A stretch of DNA of 64,000 nt from Vulcanimicrobium sp035943995 (GTDB taxonomy: Bacteria; Vulcanimicrobiota; Vulcanimicrobiia; Vulcanimicrobiales; Vulcanimicrobiaceae), in assembly GCA_035943995.1 (NCBI GenBank), contig DASZBS010000130.1:1-64000 (forward strand). The letters run 5' to 3'. The notes under the pieces are model-generated. The model was given only the letters and a program-made list of their open reading frames with translations. It ran no database searches and was not told where the DNA came from. Position numbers and translations under genes: made by a program. Shown piece by piece: positions 9,610 through 19,128 of this stretch; positions within the stretch are counted from its first letter, which is position 1; each line of letters starts with the position of its first letter.

Positions 9610-10388
9610 CCCTCATCGCGGCCGCCGCCGGCCCGTCGTTCGGGCTCGCGATGGCGGCCGACAGCCGGACGTCGCCGGCCAACTACCACCCCGGTGAGAC
9701 GTTCGTCTCGAACAGCGCGCCGAAGCTGATCGAAGCGCACGGGTGCCTGTTCGGCACCGCCGCGTTCCCACGCATCGGGGAGCGCCCGATTCGCGACCTC
9801 ATTCTTCGCGCGCCGCTCGCCGCCGAAACGACCGCGTTCGGCACCGGCGTCGCGTTGCTGCGGTACATCTCCGCACACCACACGGAGGCTGCCCTGCAAG
9901 GTCTCAACGTCCCGCGCGAAACGCCGATCCATCAATCGCTCATCGGCCGCTGCGAGGAGGGCATCGTCTCGCTCGCGCTCGCGCAACTGATCCGCCACGA
10001 TGCGGGAGCTCCGCTGCAACCGGATACCGCGGGGATCCCGATCGCCTTCATGGACGCGCTCGCGTTCGGCGTGGTGCAGAAGCTGCCCGCGGCATCGTAC
10101 CACTTGCTGGGCGAACGCGAGCGCGTGCTCGCACTGCTCGGCATGACACGGCCGAACGTCATGAGCTTCCAGGCCCAAGACGCCGTCGACTTCGTGCGCT
10201 TTTGCGTCGACGTCGAAGCCGCATGCCAACGCTTTGCGACGACCGCGTCGCCGAGCTCACCGGCGCAAACGGTCGGCGGCCCCGTCGAGATCGCGCTGCT
10301 CGATGCAACCGGCATCACGTGGATCGCACGCCGCGAGCTGAGTACCGCGCCGATCGTCGGTAACACCCGCACATCGGCGCCCGAATAG
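9606..10388 (+). CDS. Proteasome-beta-like Ntn-hydrolase (putative)
   Basis: 260 residues; GTG 9606 overlaps the TGA of the cyclase gene by four bases. The N-terminus reads M-TLIAAAAGPSFGLAMAADSR, then APKLIEAHGCLFGTAAF. If the initiator Met is removed, Thr2 becomes an N-terminal nucleophile, with Asp19 and Lys40 placed like the catalytic Asp17 and Lys33 of proteasome beta subunits. This is motif reading only; the rest is divergent and no HslV or Anbu signature is clear. Coupling to a diguanylate cyclase is unusual. It may be a peptidase or a catalytically dead relative. Confidence 0.6.
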   Translation: MTLIAAAAGPSFGLAMAADSRTSPANYHPGETFVSNSAPKLIEAHGCLFGTAAFPRIGERPIRDLILRAPLAAETTAFGTGVALLRYISAHHTEAALQGLNVPRETPIHQSLIGRCEEGIVSLALAQLIRHDAGAPLQPDTAGIPIAFMDALAFGVVQKLPAASYHLLGERERVLALLGMTRPNVMSFQAQDAVDFVRFCVDVEAACQRFATTASPSSPAQTVGGPVEIALLDATGITWIARRELSTAPIVGNTRTSAPE

Positions 10389-10475
10389 GACGGACCGCCG
10401 CTGCGAGCCGGGTTCGCTCCGCCGCGGCGCGAAGTACGCGCTGATGTTCCCGTTTGCGTCCGGTCGCAGGGTGCT

Positions 10476-12866
<2,391 letters not shown>

Positions 12867-13042
12867 CGCCGCCTGAACGGGGAAGGCGCTCTGCTAAGAG
12901 ATGGTGTGATCGCTCGCCTAGTCCTAGGACTTTCGGGTAAGCTAGGCCTCGGCGGACACCCGGTCCGGAGGATCGACGGGTGAGCCAGGACGGCTGCGGC
13001 TGCTACGGCGCCGCACCTCCGCTACCAAGCCCCGGGGAAAAG

Positions 13043-13085
13043 CGAAGGGACCATCCTGATGGACGGCCCCTTCGTCGGTTTTCCG
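13043..13085 (-). terminator. rpsT terminator, probably bidirectional
   Basis: CGAAGGG (13043-13049) pairs with CCCTTCG (13068-13074), with an inner CCATC/GATGG stem. On the minus strand the hairpin is followed by CTTTTCC, a reasonable intrinsic terminator 20 bases after the rpsT stop. On the plus strand GGTTTTCC follows, so it may also end priA transcripts. The rest of the priA-rpsT gap (12867-13042) holds GC-rich inverted repeats, but I recognise no RNA family in it. Confidence 0.65.
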
Positions 13086-13094
13086 GCCGGCGGC

Positions 13095-13349
13095 TTACGC
13101 CTTGGCGGGCGCGGCCTTCGCCACGGCTCTCGCCAGGCGCGACTTCTTGCGGGCGGCCTTGTTGGGATGGATGATCCCCTTGTGCGCGGCCTTGTCGAAC
13201 TGCGCCTCGACCGAGGACGTCACGGCCGGGTCCTTGGCGGACTTGGCCTTCTTGAACAGCGTCTTCAGACGGGTCTTCGCGTCGAGGTTCCGCAGCGTGC
13301 GCTTTTCGCTCTGGCGCACCCATTTGACGGCGGCTTTGATGTTGGGCAC
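13095..13349 (-). CDS. rpsT: 30S ribosomal protein S20
   Basis: 84 residues from GTG 13349. The start is placed by the family-typical opening PNIKAAVKWVRQSEKR; upstream readings are non-conserved. The basic helical composition (SEKRTLRNLDAKTRLKTLF and HPNKAARKKSRLA) matches bS20, which binds 16S rRNA early in 30S assembly. Length agrees with the family (84-90). An intrinsic terminator follows. The next gene upstream on the same strand is rsgA, another 30S factor, so a small ribosome-assembly unit is plausible. Confidence 0.95.
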   Translation of the reverse strand: MPNIKAAVKWVRQSEKRTLRNLDAKTRLKTLFKKAKSAKDPAVTSSVEAQFDKAAHKGIIHPNKAARKKSRLARAVAKAAPAKA

Positions 13350-13415
13350 GAAGAGTAGCCTACCATATTCCGCCCTCCATGTCACCCTCAGCGCCAGTGT
13401 CCCGAGCCCCCGTGT

Positions 13416-13436
13416 CACCCTGAGCTTGTCGAAGGG
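13416..13436. repeat. Intergenic palindromic repeat (CCTTCGACAAGCTCAGG family)
   Basis: CCCTGAGCTTGTCGAAGGG at 13418-13436 is a copy of an imperfect palindrome that recurs between genes in many unrelated bacterial genomes. It sits in the 104-base gap between rsgA and rpsT. A diverged, inverted member lies at 22280-22324. Its biological role is not established. Confidence 0.6.
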
Positions 13437-13453
13437 ACCCAGCGCGGCCAGCA

Positions 13454-14359
13454 TCAGGGCGCCGGCGACGTCCGCACGATCTCGGCATAGGACGCATACC
13501 GGCTCGCCGCGATCCGGCCCGCATCGACGGCTACCCGCACCTCGCAGCCGGGCTCGCTCAAGTGGCGGCAGTTGGAGAAGCGGCAGCGCGTAGCCGGCTC
13601 GCGCATCTCGACGAACAGCCAGCCCACCTCGTCGGCCGGCATCGGATCCAGGGTGAACTCGCCGATCCCCGGGCTGTCGATCAGAAACCCGTCGCCGAGC
13701 CGGACCAGCCGCGCGGACGTGGTGGTCTGTCGGCCGCGGCCGAACCGCGACAGGTCGCCGACGATCCCGATCCCGCCCAGCGCCTTGAAGATCGTCGACT
13801 TCCCGACCCCGGAGTTCCCAACCAACAGCGCATGCCGCGCAGCGATTTGCGCGCGCAGGTCGTCGACCCCGCGCCCGGTCTTCGGGTTGAGCACGATCGT
13901 CGGCACGCCGAGCCCGCGGTAGAGCCCGGCGATCCGCTCCGCGGCTTGCTCGCCGGCGAGATCGGCCTTGGTGAGCAGCAGCAACGGCTCGACCTCGTGC
14001 TGCAGCGCGAAGGCCACGAGCTGATCGATCATCACGAGGTGCAGCGGCGGGTCCACCAGCGCGGCGACGATCGCGACGGTGTCGACGTTGGCGGCCATCG
14101 TCTTCGTCCGCCCGCCGCCGGTCCGGCGCACCAGCGCGAAGCCGCGCGGGTGCACGGTGTCGATCACGACGCGGTCCTCCGCGATGACCTTCGCCTCGAC
14201 CAGGTCGCCCGGCACCACCATCTCGCGGCCGCCGGTATCGTTCTTCGCGGCCCGGCGCAGCGACGCCAGGCGCGGTTCGGTCTCGTCCTCGGCGACGATC
14301 CAGGCGGAGTTGCGGCCGACGGCGATCACGCGCGCCCGGCGGAGTCCTTGATCGCTCAC
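13454..14359 (-). CDS. rsgA: Ribosome small-subunit-dependent GTPase RsgA
   Basis: 301 residues, GTG start. The N-terminal OB-fold comes first, then a circularly permuted GTPase: G4 motif TKAD at 130-133 precedes the P-loop GNSGVGKST at 181-189. The C-terminal zinc knuckle C259-x4-C264-x-H266-x5-C272 is complete. RsgA checks the decoding centre late in 30S maturation and hydrolyses GTP. It lies upstream of rpsT and is divergent from the cdaA operon, with 18 bases between starts, so the two promoters must overlap. Confidence 0.95.
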   Translation of the reverse strand: MSDQGLRRARVIAVGRNSAWIVAEDETEPRLASLRRAAKNDTGGREMVVPGDLVEAKVIAEDRVVIDTVHPRGFALVRRTGGGRTKTMAANVDTVAIVAALVDPPLHLVMIDQLVAFALQHEVEPLLLLTKADLAGEQAAERIAGLYRGLGVPTIVLNPKTGRGVDDLRAQIAARHALLVGNSGVGKSTIFKALGGIGIVGDLSRFGRGRQTTTSARLVRLGDGFLIDSPGIGEFTLDPMPADEVGWLFVEMREPATRCRFSNCRHLSEPGCEVRVAVDAGRIAASRYASYAEIVRTSPAP

Positions 14360-14377
14360 GCGAACGTCTGAGCGGCC

Positions 14378-14707
14378 GTGATCGTTACCCGCACCGTGAG
14401 CCTCGCCGACCCGCTCGCCCGCGCGAACGTCGCCGACGCGCTGCGCGGTCCCGGCGGACCGGTCGGCGTCATCGACGTCGCCGAGGACGGCCCCACGGTG
14501 ACGGTGCGGTTCGACGACGCCGTCACGGCTTCGGATCTCATCGACGACCTCGTCGCCATCGAGTCGGTGTTCGTCCCCGCGCGCACCGACCGCGACCTCG
14601 CGTTCGACGAAGCCGCCGCGATCGCCGCGGCCGGCCTGAGCGATCCCGAGCTGGACGCCACGCGCATCATCGAGACGTATCTTCCCAACGCGCCGGAACG
14701 CCGATGA
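14378..14707 (+). CDS. Unknown small protein at the head of the c-di-AMP operon
   Basis: 109 residues, GTG start at 14378; its TGA overlaps the ATG of cdaA (ATGA at 14704), so it is translationally coupled to it. Soluble, acidic, with alternating strands (VIVTRTVSLADP, PTVTVRFDD) and a helical C-terminus. No membrane segment, metal site or known motif is recognised. Position suggests a role with CdaA, but nothing in the sequence proves it. Confidence 0.75.
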   Translation: MIVTRTVSLADPLARANVADALRGPGGPVGVIDVAEDGPTVTVRFDDAVTASDLIDDLVAIESVFVPARTDRDLAFDEAAAIAAAGLSDPELDATRIIETYLPNAPERR

Positions 14708-15579
14708 GCTGGCCCAGCCTCCCGGTCCACATCAACTTCACGATAACCGATGCGATCGACATCCTCGCGACGTCGATTCTCGCGTACTATCTGCTGCTCC
14801 TGATCCGCGGCACGCGCGCCGTGCAGATCATGTTCGGGCTGTTCGTGCTCGTGGTGATCCTCGCCGTCTCCAACTTGCTGCACCTGCTCGTCCTGGCTAC
14901 CGTGATGCAGTACCTTCTCCTCGGGACGGCCGTCGGACTGCCGATCGTGTTCCAGCCGGAGCTGCGGCGCGGGCTCGAGCAGATCGGGCGCGGCCGGCTG
15001 TTCGTGCGCGACCGCCGCGCCGAGGACGAGATCACCGCCGAGCAGATCCGCATCGTCGCGCAGGCGTCGTTCGTGCTCGCGAGCCGCCGGGCCGGCGCGC
15101 TGATCGTCGTCGAACAGCAGACGGGGTTGCGCGAGTACGTCGAGAGCGGTACCGCGCTCGACGCGCGCCTCTCCGCCGACTTGCTGCTGGCGATCTTCAA
15201 CAAGACGTCGCCGTTGCACGACGGCGCGGTGATCGTGCGCGACCTGCTCATCGAAGGCGCGTCCTGTTTCTTGCCGCTCAGCGACAACACGATCTCGGTG
15301 GACCGGCACGTCGGCACGCGCCACCGCGCAGCGGTCGGGCTCACCGAGCAGACCGATGCCGTCGTGATCGTCGTCAGCGAAGAGAGCGGCCTCATCTCGG
15401 TCGCGCGCGCCGGCCGGCTGTCGGTGCCGATCGACGACGAAGAGCGCCTGCGGCGCGTGCTGTCGGCGTGCTTGCGCCCGACGCGCCGGCGCACCCAGGC
15501 GGAAGGCGGCCTCTTCGCCAACCTGCTGACCCGAGTTCCGCGTGCTGCTCAACCTCCTCAAGAACAACTTCGGACTTAA
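14704..15579 (+). CDS. cdaA: Diadenylate cyclase CdaA
   Basis: 291 residues. Three N-terminal membrane helices lie within residues about 10-75, followed by a cytoplasmic DAC (DisA_N) domain. The catalytic DGA is at 173-175 (LHDGAVIVRD) and RHR at 206-208 (GTRHRAAVGL). It condenses two ATP to c-di-AMP and is the membrane-bound type normally paired with YbbR and GlmM, exactly the order here. The 3' end overlaps cdaR by 38 bases. The C-terminal tail is Arg-rich. Confidence 0.97.
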   Translation: MSWPSLPVHINFTITDAIDILATSILAYYLLLLIRGTRAVQIMFGLFVLVVILAVSNLLHLLVLATVMQYLLLGTAVGLPIVFQPELRRGLEQIGRGRLFVRDRRAEDEITAEQIRIVAQASFVLASRRAGALIVVEQQTGLREYVESGTALDARLSADLLLAIFNKTSPLHDGAVIVRDLLIEGASCFLPLSDNTISVDRHVGTRHRAAVGLTEQTDAVVIVVSEESGLISVARAGRLSVPIDDEERLRRVLSACLRPTRRRTQAEGGLFANLLTRVPRAAQPPQEQLRT

Positions 15580-16216
15580 GCTGTTCGCCGTTTGCCTCGC
15601 GCTGACGGCGTGGGGCTATTTCCATCTCGCCGCCGCGCCCGGCACCACAGCGAAGTTCGACCAGACGCTCGAGGTGCCGATCGTGGTGACGGGTTTGAAA
15701 CCCGGCTATCAGGCGCGCTACGCGGAGAAGCTTGCAACCGTCGTCGTCGAAGCGCCGCGCAACGGCCCGCCGGTCAAAGCCGATCAGCTCGAAGCCGTGC
15801 TCGACGTGCACGAGCTCGTCGATCCCGGCGATCACTACGTGCGCGTGAACGTCGTATCGCCCGACCTCGCCATCAAGTCGCTCTCGCCGGGCTCGGTGAA
15901 GATCTCGTTGGGCCGGCTGACGGAACGCACGGTGCCGGTCAGCTTCGACTACGTCGGCGACCGGCGCGGCATCGTCGTCGAGTCGGCCGAAGTGAACCCG
16001 CCGGCGACCACCATCCGCGGCGTCGCGACCGATCTTTCGAAAGTGACCAGCGTGCGCGTCGAGATCCCGATCCCCAGCAAGCCCAAGCAGTTCGACTCGA
16101 TGATCCGCCCGACGCCGACCGGCGCCGACGGCGGCGAGATCGGCGACGTGCAGATCTCGCCGAACCTCGTGCGCGTGCGCGCGCGCTTCATCCCCAGCAC
16201 GTCGAAAACGAAATAG
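15542..16216 (+). CDS. cdaR: YbbR-domain regulator of diadenylate cyclase (CdaR)
   Basis: 224 residues, GTG start inside the end of cdaA. One N-terminal membrane anchor (LKLFAVCLALTAWGYFHLA) is followed by two YbbR-like extracytoplasmic beta domains (about 35-120 and 125-215). YbbR proteins bind the CdaA membrane part and tune c-di-AMP synthesis in Firmicutes. Here there are fewer YbbR repeats than the usual four of Bacillus. It ends five bases before glmM, so the three are co-expressed. Confidence 0.92.
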   Translation: MLLNLLKNNFGLKLFAVCLALTAWGYFHLAAAPGTTAKFDQTLEVPIVVTGLKPGYQARYAEKLATVVVEAPRNGPPVKADQLEAVLDVHELVDPGDHYVRVNVVSPDLAIKSLSPGSVKISLGRLTERTVPVSFDYVGDRRGIVVESAEVNPPATTIRGVATDLSKVTSVRVEIPIPSKPKQFDSMIRPTPTGADGGEIGDVQISPNLVRVRARFIPSTSKTK

Positions 16217-16221
16217 AACGA

Positions 16222-17571
16222 ATGGGTAAATACTTCGGCACGGACGGCGTGCGCGGCGTCGCGAACGCCGGCCTCACGCCCGAGCTCGCGTTCGCGGTCG
16301 GGCGCGCGGGCGCGGCGGTGATCGCGCACGCCCAGCCGATGGACAAACCCATCGTGGTCGGCCGCGACACGCGCTTGTCGGGCCCGATGCTCGAAGGCGC
16401 GATCGTCGCCGGGATCGCGTCGACGGGCCGCAACGTCGTGCTGCTGGGCATCGTCCCGACACCGGCCGTCGCGGCGATCACCGCGAGCATCGAAGCCGCC
16501 GCCGGCGTGATGATCTCGGCGTCGCACAACCCCATCGAAGACAACGGCATCAAGTTCTTCGGCGCGGACGGCTTCAAGCTGTCCGACGCCGTGGAAGCCG
16601 AGATCGAAACGCTCATCGACGCGCACGCGCACTTGCCGCGCCCCACGGGGCTCGACATCGGGATCATCACGCACACGCGCGGCTTGATCGACAACTATTT
16701 CGCCAAGCTGGTCGCCGCCGGCGCGGACTTGCGCGGGCTGACGGTCGTCGTCGACGCCGCCTTCGGTGCGGCGTATATGGTCGGCCCGAAGATCTTCGAG
16801 CGGCTCGGCGCGCGCGTGATCGCGCTCAACTGCGAGGACGACGGCAGCCGCATCAACGTCGACTGCGGCGCGACGAACCTCGCCATGCTGCGCGCGCGCG
16901 TGCGCGAGGAGATCGCGCGCTCGACCGGCCCGGTCGTCGGCGTCGCGTTCGACGGCGACGCCGACCGGGCGCTGTTCGTCGACGAAGCGGGCGACGTGCT
17001 CACCGGCGACCACGTGATGCTGATCGTCGCGCGCGACCTCGACGCGCGCGGCGACCTGCCCGGCGACACCGTCGTCGGCACGGTGATGTCGAACATGGGC
17101 TTCGAAAAAGCGCTGGAGCGCAGCGGGATTCGTTTGGTGCGCGCGGCCGTCGGCGACCGCTACGTGCTCGAGCTGATGCGCAACGGCGGCTACCGGTTCG
17201 GCGGCGAGCAGTCCGGTCACGTGATCGATCTGTCGAGCGGCACCACGGGCGACGGCCCGATGACGGCGGTCGCGCTGTTCTCGATCGCAGCGCGCACGAA
17301 GCGCACGCTGCACGAGCTCGCGTCCGATCTGGCGGTGTATCCGCAAGTGCTGCTGAACGTGCGCGTCACCGACAAAACGATCGCCGAACATCCGAACGTG
17401 CGCGACGCGATCGCCGCCGCCGAACGCGAGTTGGCCGGCGACGGACGCATCTTGGTGCGCCCGTCCGGCACCGAGCCGCTGGTCCGCGTCATGGTAGAAA
17501 GCAGCGACCGCACACGCACGCAGACCGTCGCGGAATCGGTCGCCGACTCCATCCGGAGAGCAGCCGACTAA
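16222..17571 (+). CDS. glmM: Phosphoglucosamine mutase
   Basis: 449 residues. It starts MGKYFGTDGVRG, typical of GlmM. The active phosphoserine is Ser101 in SASHNP and the metal loop is D244-G-D-A-D248-R; the C-terminal sugar-phosphate loop RPSGTEPLVRV is intact. It converts glucosamine-6-P to glucosamine-1-P for UDP-GlcNAc and so peptidoglycan. GlmM is known to bind and inhibit CdaA in Firmicutes, which explains the operon. glmS, which supplies its substrate, lies at 39161-40999. Confidence 0.97.
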   Translation: MGKYFGTDGVRGVANAGLTPELAFAVGRAGAAVIAHAQPMDKPIVVGRDTRLSGPMLEGAIVAGIASTGRNVVLLGIVPTPAVAAITASIEAAAGVMISASHNPIEDNGIKFFGADGFKLSDAVEAEIETLIDAHAHLPRPTGLDIGIITHTRGLIDNYFAKLVAAGADLRGLTVVVDAAFGAAYMVGPKIFERLGARVIALNCEDDGSRINVDCGATNLAMLRARVREEIARSTGPVVGVAFDGDADRALFVDEAGDVLTGDHVMLIVARDLDARGDLPGDTVVGTVMSNMGFEKALERSGIRLVRAAVGDRYVLELMRNGGYRFGGEQSGHVIDLSSGTTGDGPMTAVALFSIAARTKRTLHELASDLAVYPQVLLNVRVTDKTIAEHPNVRDAIAAAERELAGDGRILVRPSGTEPLVRVMVESSDRTRTQTVAESVADSIRRAAD

Positions 17572-17603
17572 CGTCGTAGACTCTACCCGCCGATCTTTAC
17601 GAT

Positions 17604-17653
17604 GTGGGGGCGGTGCCGGGAGGAGATGCCCGGAGAGAACGCTTATCCCCCAC
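17604..17653 (+). other. Nested RNA hairpin after glmM
   Basis: GTGGGGG (17604-17610) pairs with CCCCCAC (17647-17653), enclosing a second stem CCGGG (17616-17620) with CCCGG (17629-17633). It begins 33 bases after the glmM stop and precedes the riboswitch. There is no T run, so it is not a classic intrinsic terminator. It could protect the glmM mRNA 3' end, be part of the riboswitch leader, or be a separate RNA. Confidence 0.45.
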
Positions 17654-17729
17654 CCGTGGCCTCAAGTGATTGGGGTCGCCGGTCCGGTGGGCGTCTAACG
17701 CTTCGCCGGGTTCGTACATAGCCTGCTAA

Positions 17730-17852
17730 TGATCACGGAGTCCGCCTCGAGGCTAGGCGGAGCGGGGGACCACCAAGGAATGGGGTGAATGCGCCGGTCG
17801 GCGCTAGGGCGATTTCTTCCGCCCGAACCCGTCAACTAACCCCGTACGTGTG
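17730..17852 (+). promoter_or_regulatory. ydaO/yuaA-type c-di-AMP riboswitch
   Basis: The conserved blocks of the ydaO class occur in order: GCGGAGCGGGGGACC, then GGGGTGAAT (17783-17791), then GGGCGA pairing CGCCC, then GAACCCGTCAACTAACC (17825-17841). A short closing stem CACG (17734-17737) with CGTG (17847-17850) brings the ends together. The AAGGAG ribosome site (17857-17862) lies a few bases after the closing stem with no terminator between, so translational control is likely. In other bacteria this class turns genes off when c-di-AMP is high and often precedes cell-wall hydrolases, as here. Confidence 0.9.
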
Positions 17853-17867
17853 GAAGAAGGAGCAGTC

Positions 17868-18527
17868 TTGCATCGTTCCGTCCTCACCGGGTTTGTCGTT
17901 TGCTTTCTCTCGGCCGGTCTGCCCGCCGTTGCGAGTGCGACTGAGTCGACTGAACATAGTGCTCCGGTCGTTGCGACCGTCACCACCGCGGCCGTGATGA
18001 ACGCCGCCGAGGCCGCCGCGCCCACCGACGGCGCCGACCTCGAGATGTGGAATGCCTCGCCCTCGAAAGCCGATGAAGCAGCCGTCACGGCCGCGCCGGC
18101 TCGGACGACGCGCTTCCTCCACGTTCAGAAGTTCGCCAGCGGGATCGCCTCCCGCGGCGCCGCGATGGCCTCGAGCCTGACGCGCCACGCGATGCGTTTC
18201 CTGGGCGTCCCGTACTCGTTCGGCGGGACGTCGGCCTACGGGTTCGACTGCTCGGGCTACGTCCAGCACGTGTTCGCGCTGATGGGCCGGGCCCTGCCGC
18301 GCACCGCCGACGCGCAGTACTACGCCGGCAAGAGCTTCGCGGGCGCGCCGCAGGCCGGCGACCTCGTGTTCTTCCACACCTACGAACGCGGCGTGTCGCA
18401 CGTCGGGATCGCCCTGGGGAACGACCGCTTCGTACACGCCTCGTCCAGCCACGGCGTGATGGTCTCGAGCCTGCACGACTCGTACTGGGGCGCCCGCTAC
18501 CTGGGCGCCAAGCGCGTCGTCAACTAG
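17868..18527 (+). CDS. Secreted NlpC/P60 peptidoglycan hydrolase
   Basis: 219 residues from TTG 17868, chosen because AAGGAG sits five bases upstream. A signal peptide (LTGFVVCFLSAGLPAVASA) and an Ala-rich linker precede the C-terminal NlpC/P60 domain. Catalytic Cys128 is in YGFDCSGYVQ, with His in SHVGIALG and a following HASS. It should cut peptide cross-links of peptidoglycan (D-Glu to diamino acid). The c-di-AMP riboswitch upstream places it under control of the messenger made by the preceding operon. Confidence 0.93.
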   Translation: MHRSVLTGFVVCFLSAGLPAVASATESTEHSAPVVATVTTAAVMNAAEAAAPTDGADLEMWNASPSKADEAAVTAAPARTTRFLHVQKFASGIASRGAAMASSLTRHAMRFLGVPYSFGGTSAYGFDCSGYVQHVFALMGRALPRTADAQYYAGKSFAGAPQAGDLVFFHTYERGVSHVGIALGNDRFVHASSSHGVMVSSLHDSYWGARYLGAKRVVN

Positions 18528-18545
18528 CGCCGAACCCTCCGTGTC

Positions 18546-18944
18546 GTGACCGACGACACGGACGCCGAGCTCCGCCAACGAGCGGCCAACGCCTACGCGG
18601 TGTGGCCGCTCGCCGTTTTGGACCTGTTCCGCGAACCGCCCGAGGCGACGGCGTGGTCGCGGCTGCACACGCGCCAGGCCTTCGTGTACGGCATCGTCGC
18701 TACGCTCGCATACCTCCTGCTGCTCGCGCTGCCGTTCCTGATCGTCGTCGCGATCCCGCCGCTGGCCGGATCGACGACCGCGGTGGTCTGGCTCTACGCG
18801 CTGGGCCTGTTCGCCGACATCGTCGGCGCGTTCGTGCTGATGGGGCTGTCGCTGTCGTTCCGCGAGCGCACATTGCGCGGCGAGCTGTTCGCGATCCGCT
18901 TCGTCACGCCGATCGCCGACCGCGTGTTCCGCCTGGAGCGCTAG
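18546..18944 (+). CDS. Small membrane protein, DUF4870/Tic20-like topology
   Basis: 132 residues, GTG start. The N-terminal 45 residues are soluble; three hydrophobic segments follow (FVYGIVATLAYLLLLALPF, LIVVAIPPLAG, WLYALGLFADIVGAFVLMGL) with a conserved-looking FRERTLRGELFAI end. The topology resembles DUF4870/Tic20-like proteins, but I cannot confirm the family. It is 18 bases after the NlpC/P60 gene and may be co-transcribed under the riboswitch. Confidence 0.75.
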   Translation: MTDDTDAELRQRAANAYAVWPLAVLDLFREPPEATAWSRLHTRQAFVYGIVATLAYLLLLALPFLIVVAIPPLAGSTTAVVWLYALGLFADIVGAFVLMGLSLSFRERTLRGELFAIRFVTPIADRVFRLER

Positions 18945-19010
18945 CCCGGCTAGGGAAGATCGCGGGCGGCGCGAAGCGGATGGCGCTGCGATCAGGCGCA
19001 TCTGACTCGG

Positions 19011-19082
19011 TGGGGCGTCGCCAAGCGGTAAGGCAGCGGGCTTTGAATCCGCCATGCGATGGTTCGAATCCATCCGCCCCAG
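19011..19082 (+). tRNA. tRNA-Gln (anticodon TTG)
   Basis: A full cloverleaf: acceptor TGGGGCG/CGCCCCA, D stem GCC/GGC, anticodon stem GCGGG/TCCGC with loop CTTTGAA (anticodon TTG), five-base variable loop, T stem GATGG/CCATC with loop TTCGAAT, discriminator G. The U1-A72 pair and G73 are identity elements of glutamine tRNA. CCA is not encoded. Confidence 0.96.
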
Positions 19083-19128
19083 CAAGCTCTACCGCAGGAA
19101 CGCGCAAGCGACCGCGCAAGTCGTTTTC

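Noticed and set aside
12900..13040. tRNA or signal-recognition-particle RNA after priA
   Set aside because: No TTCGA T-loop and no GGAAG/AGCAG core of the SRP RNA.
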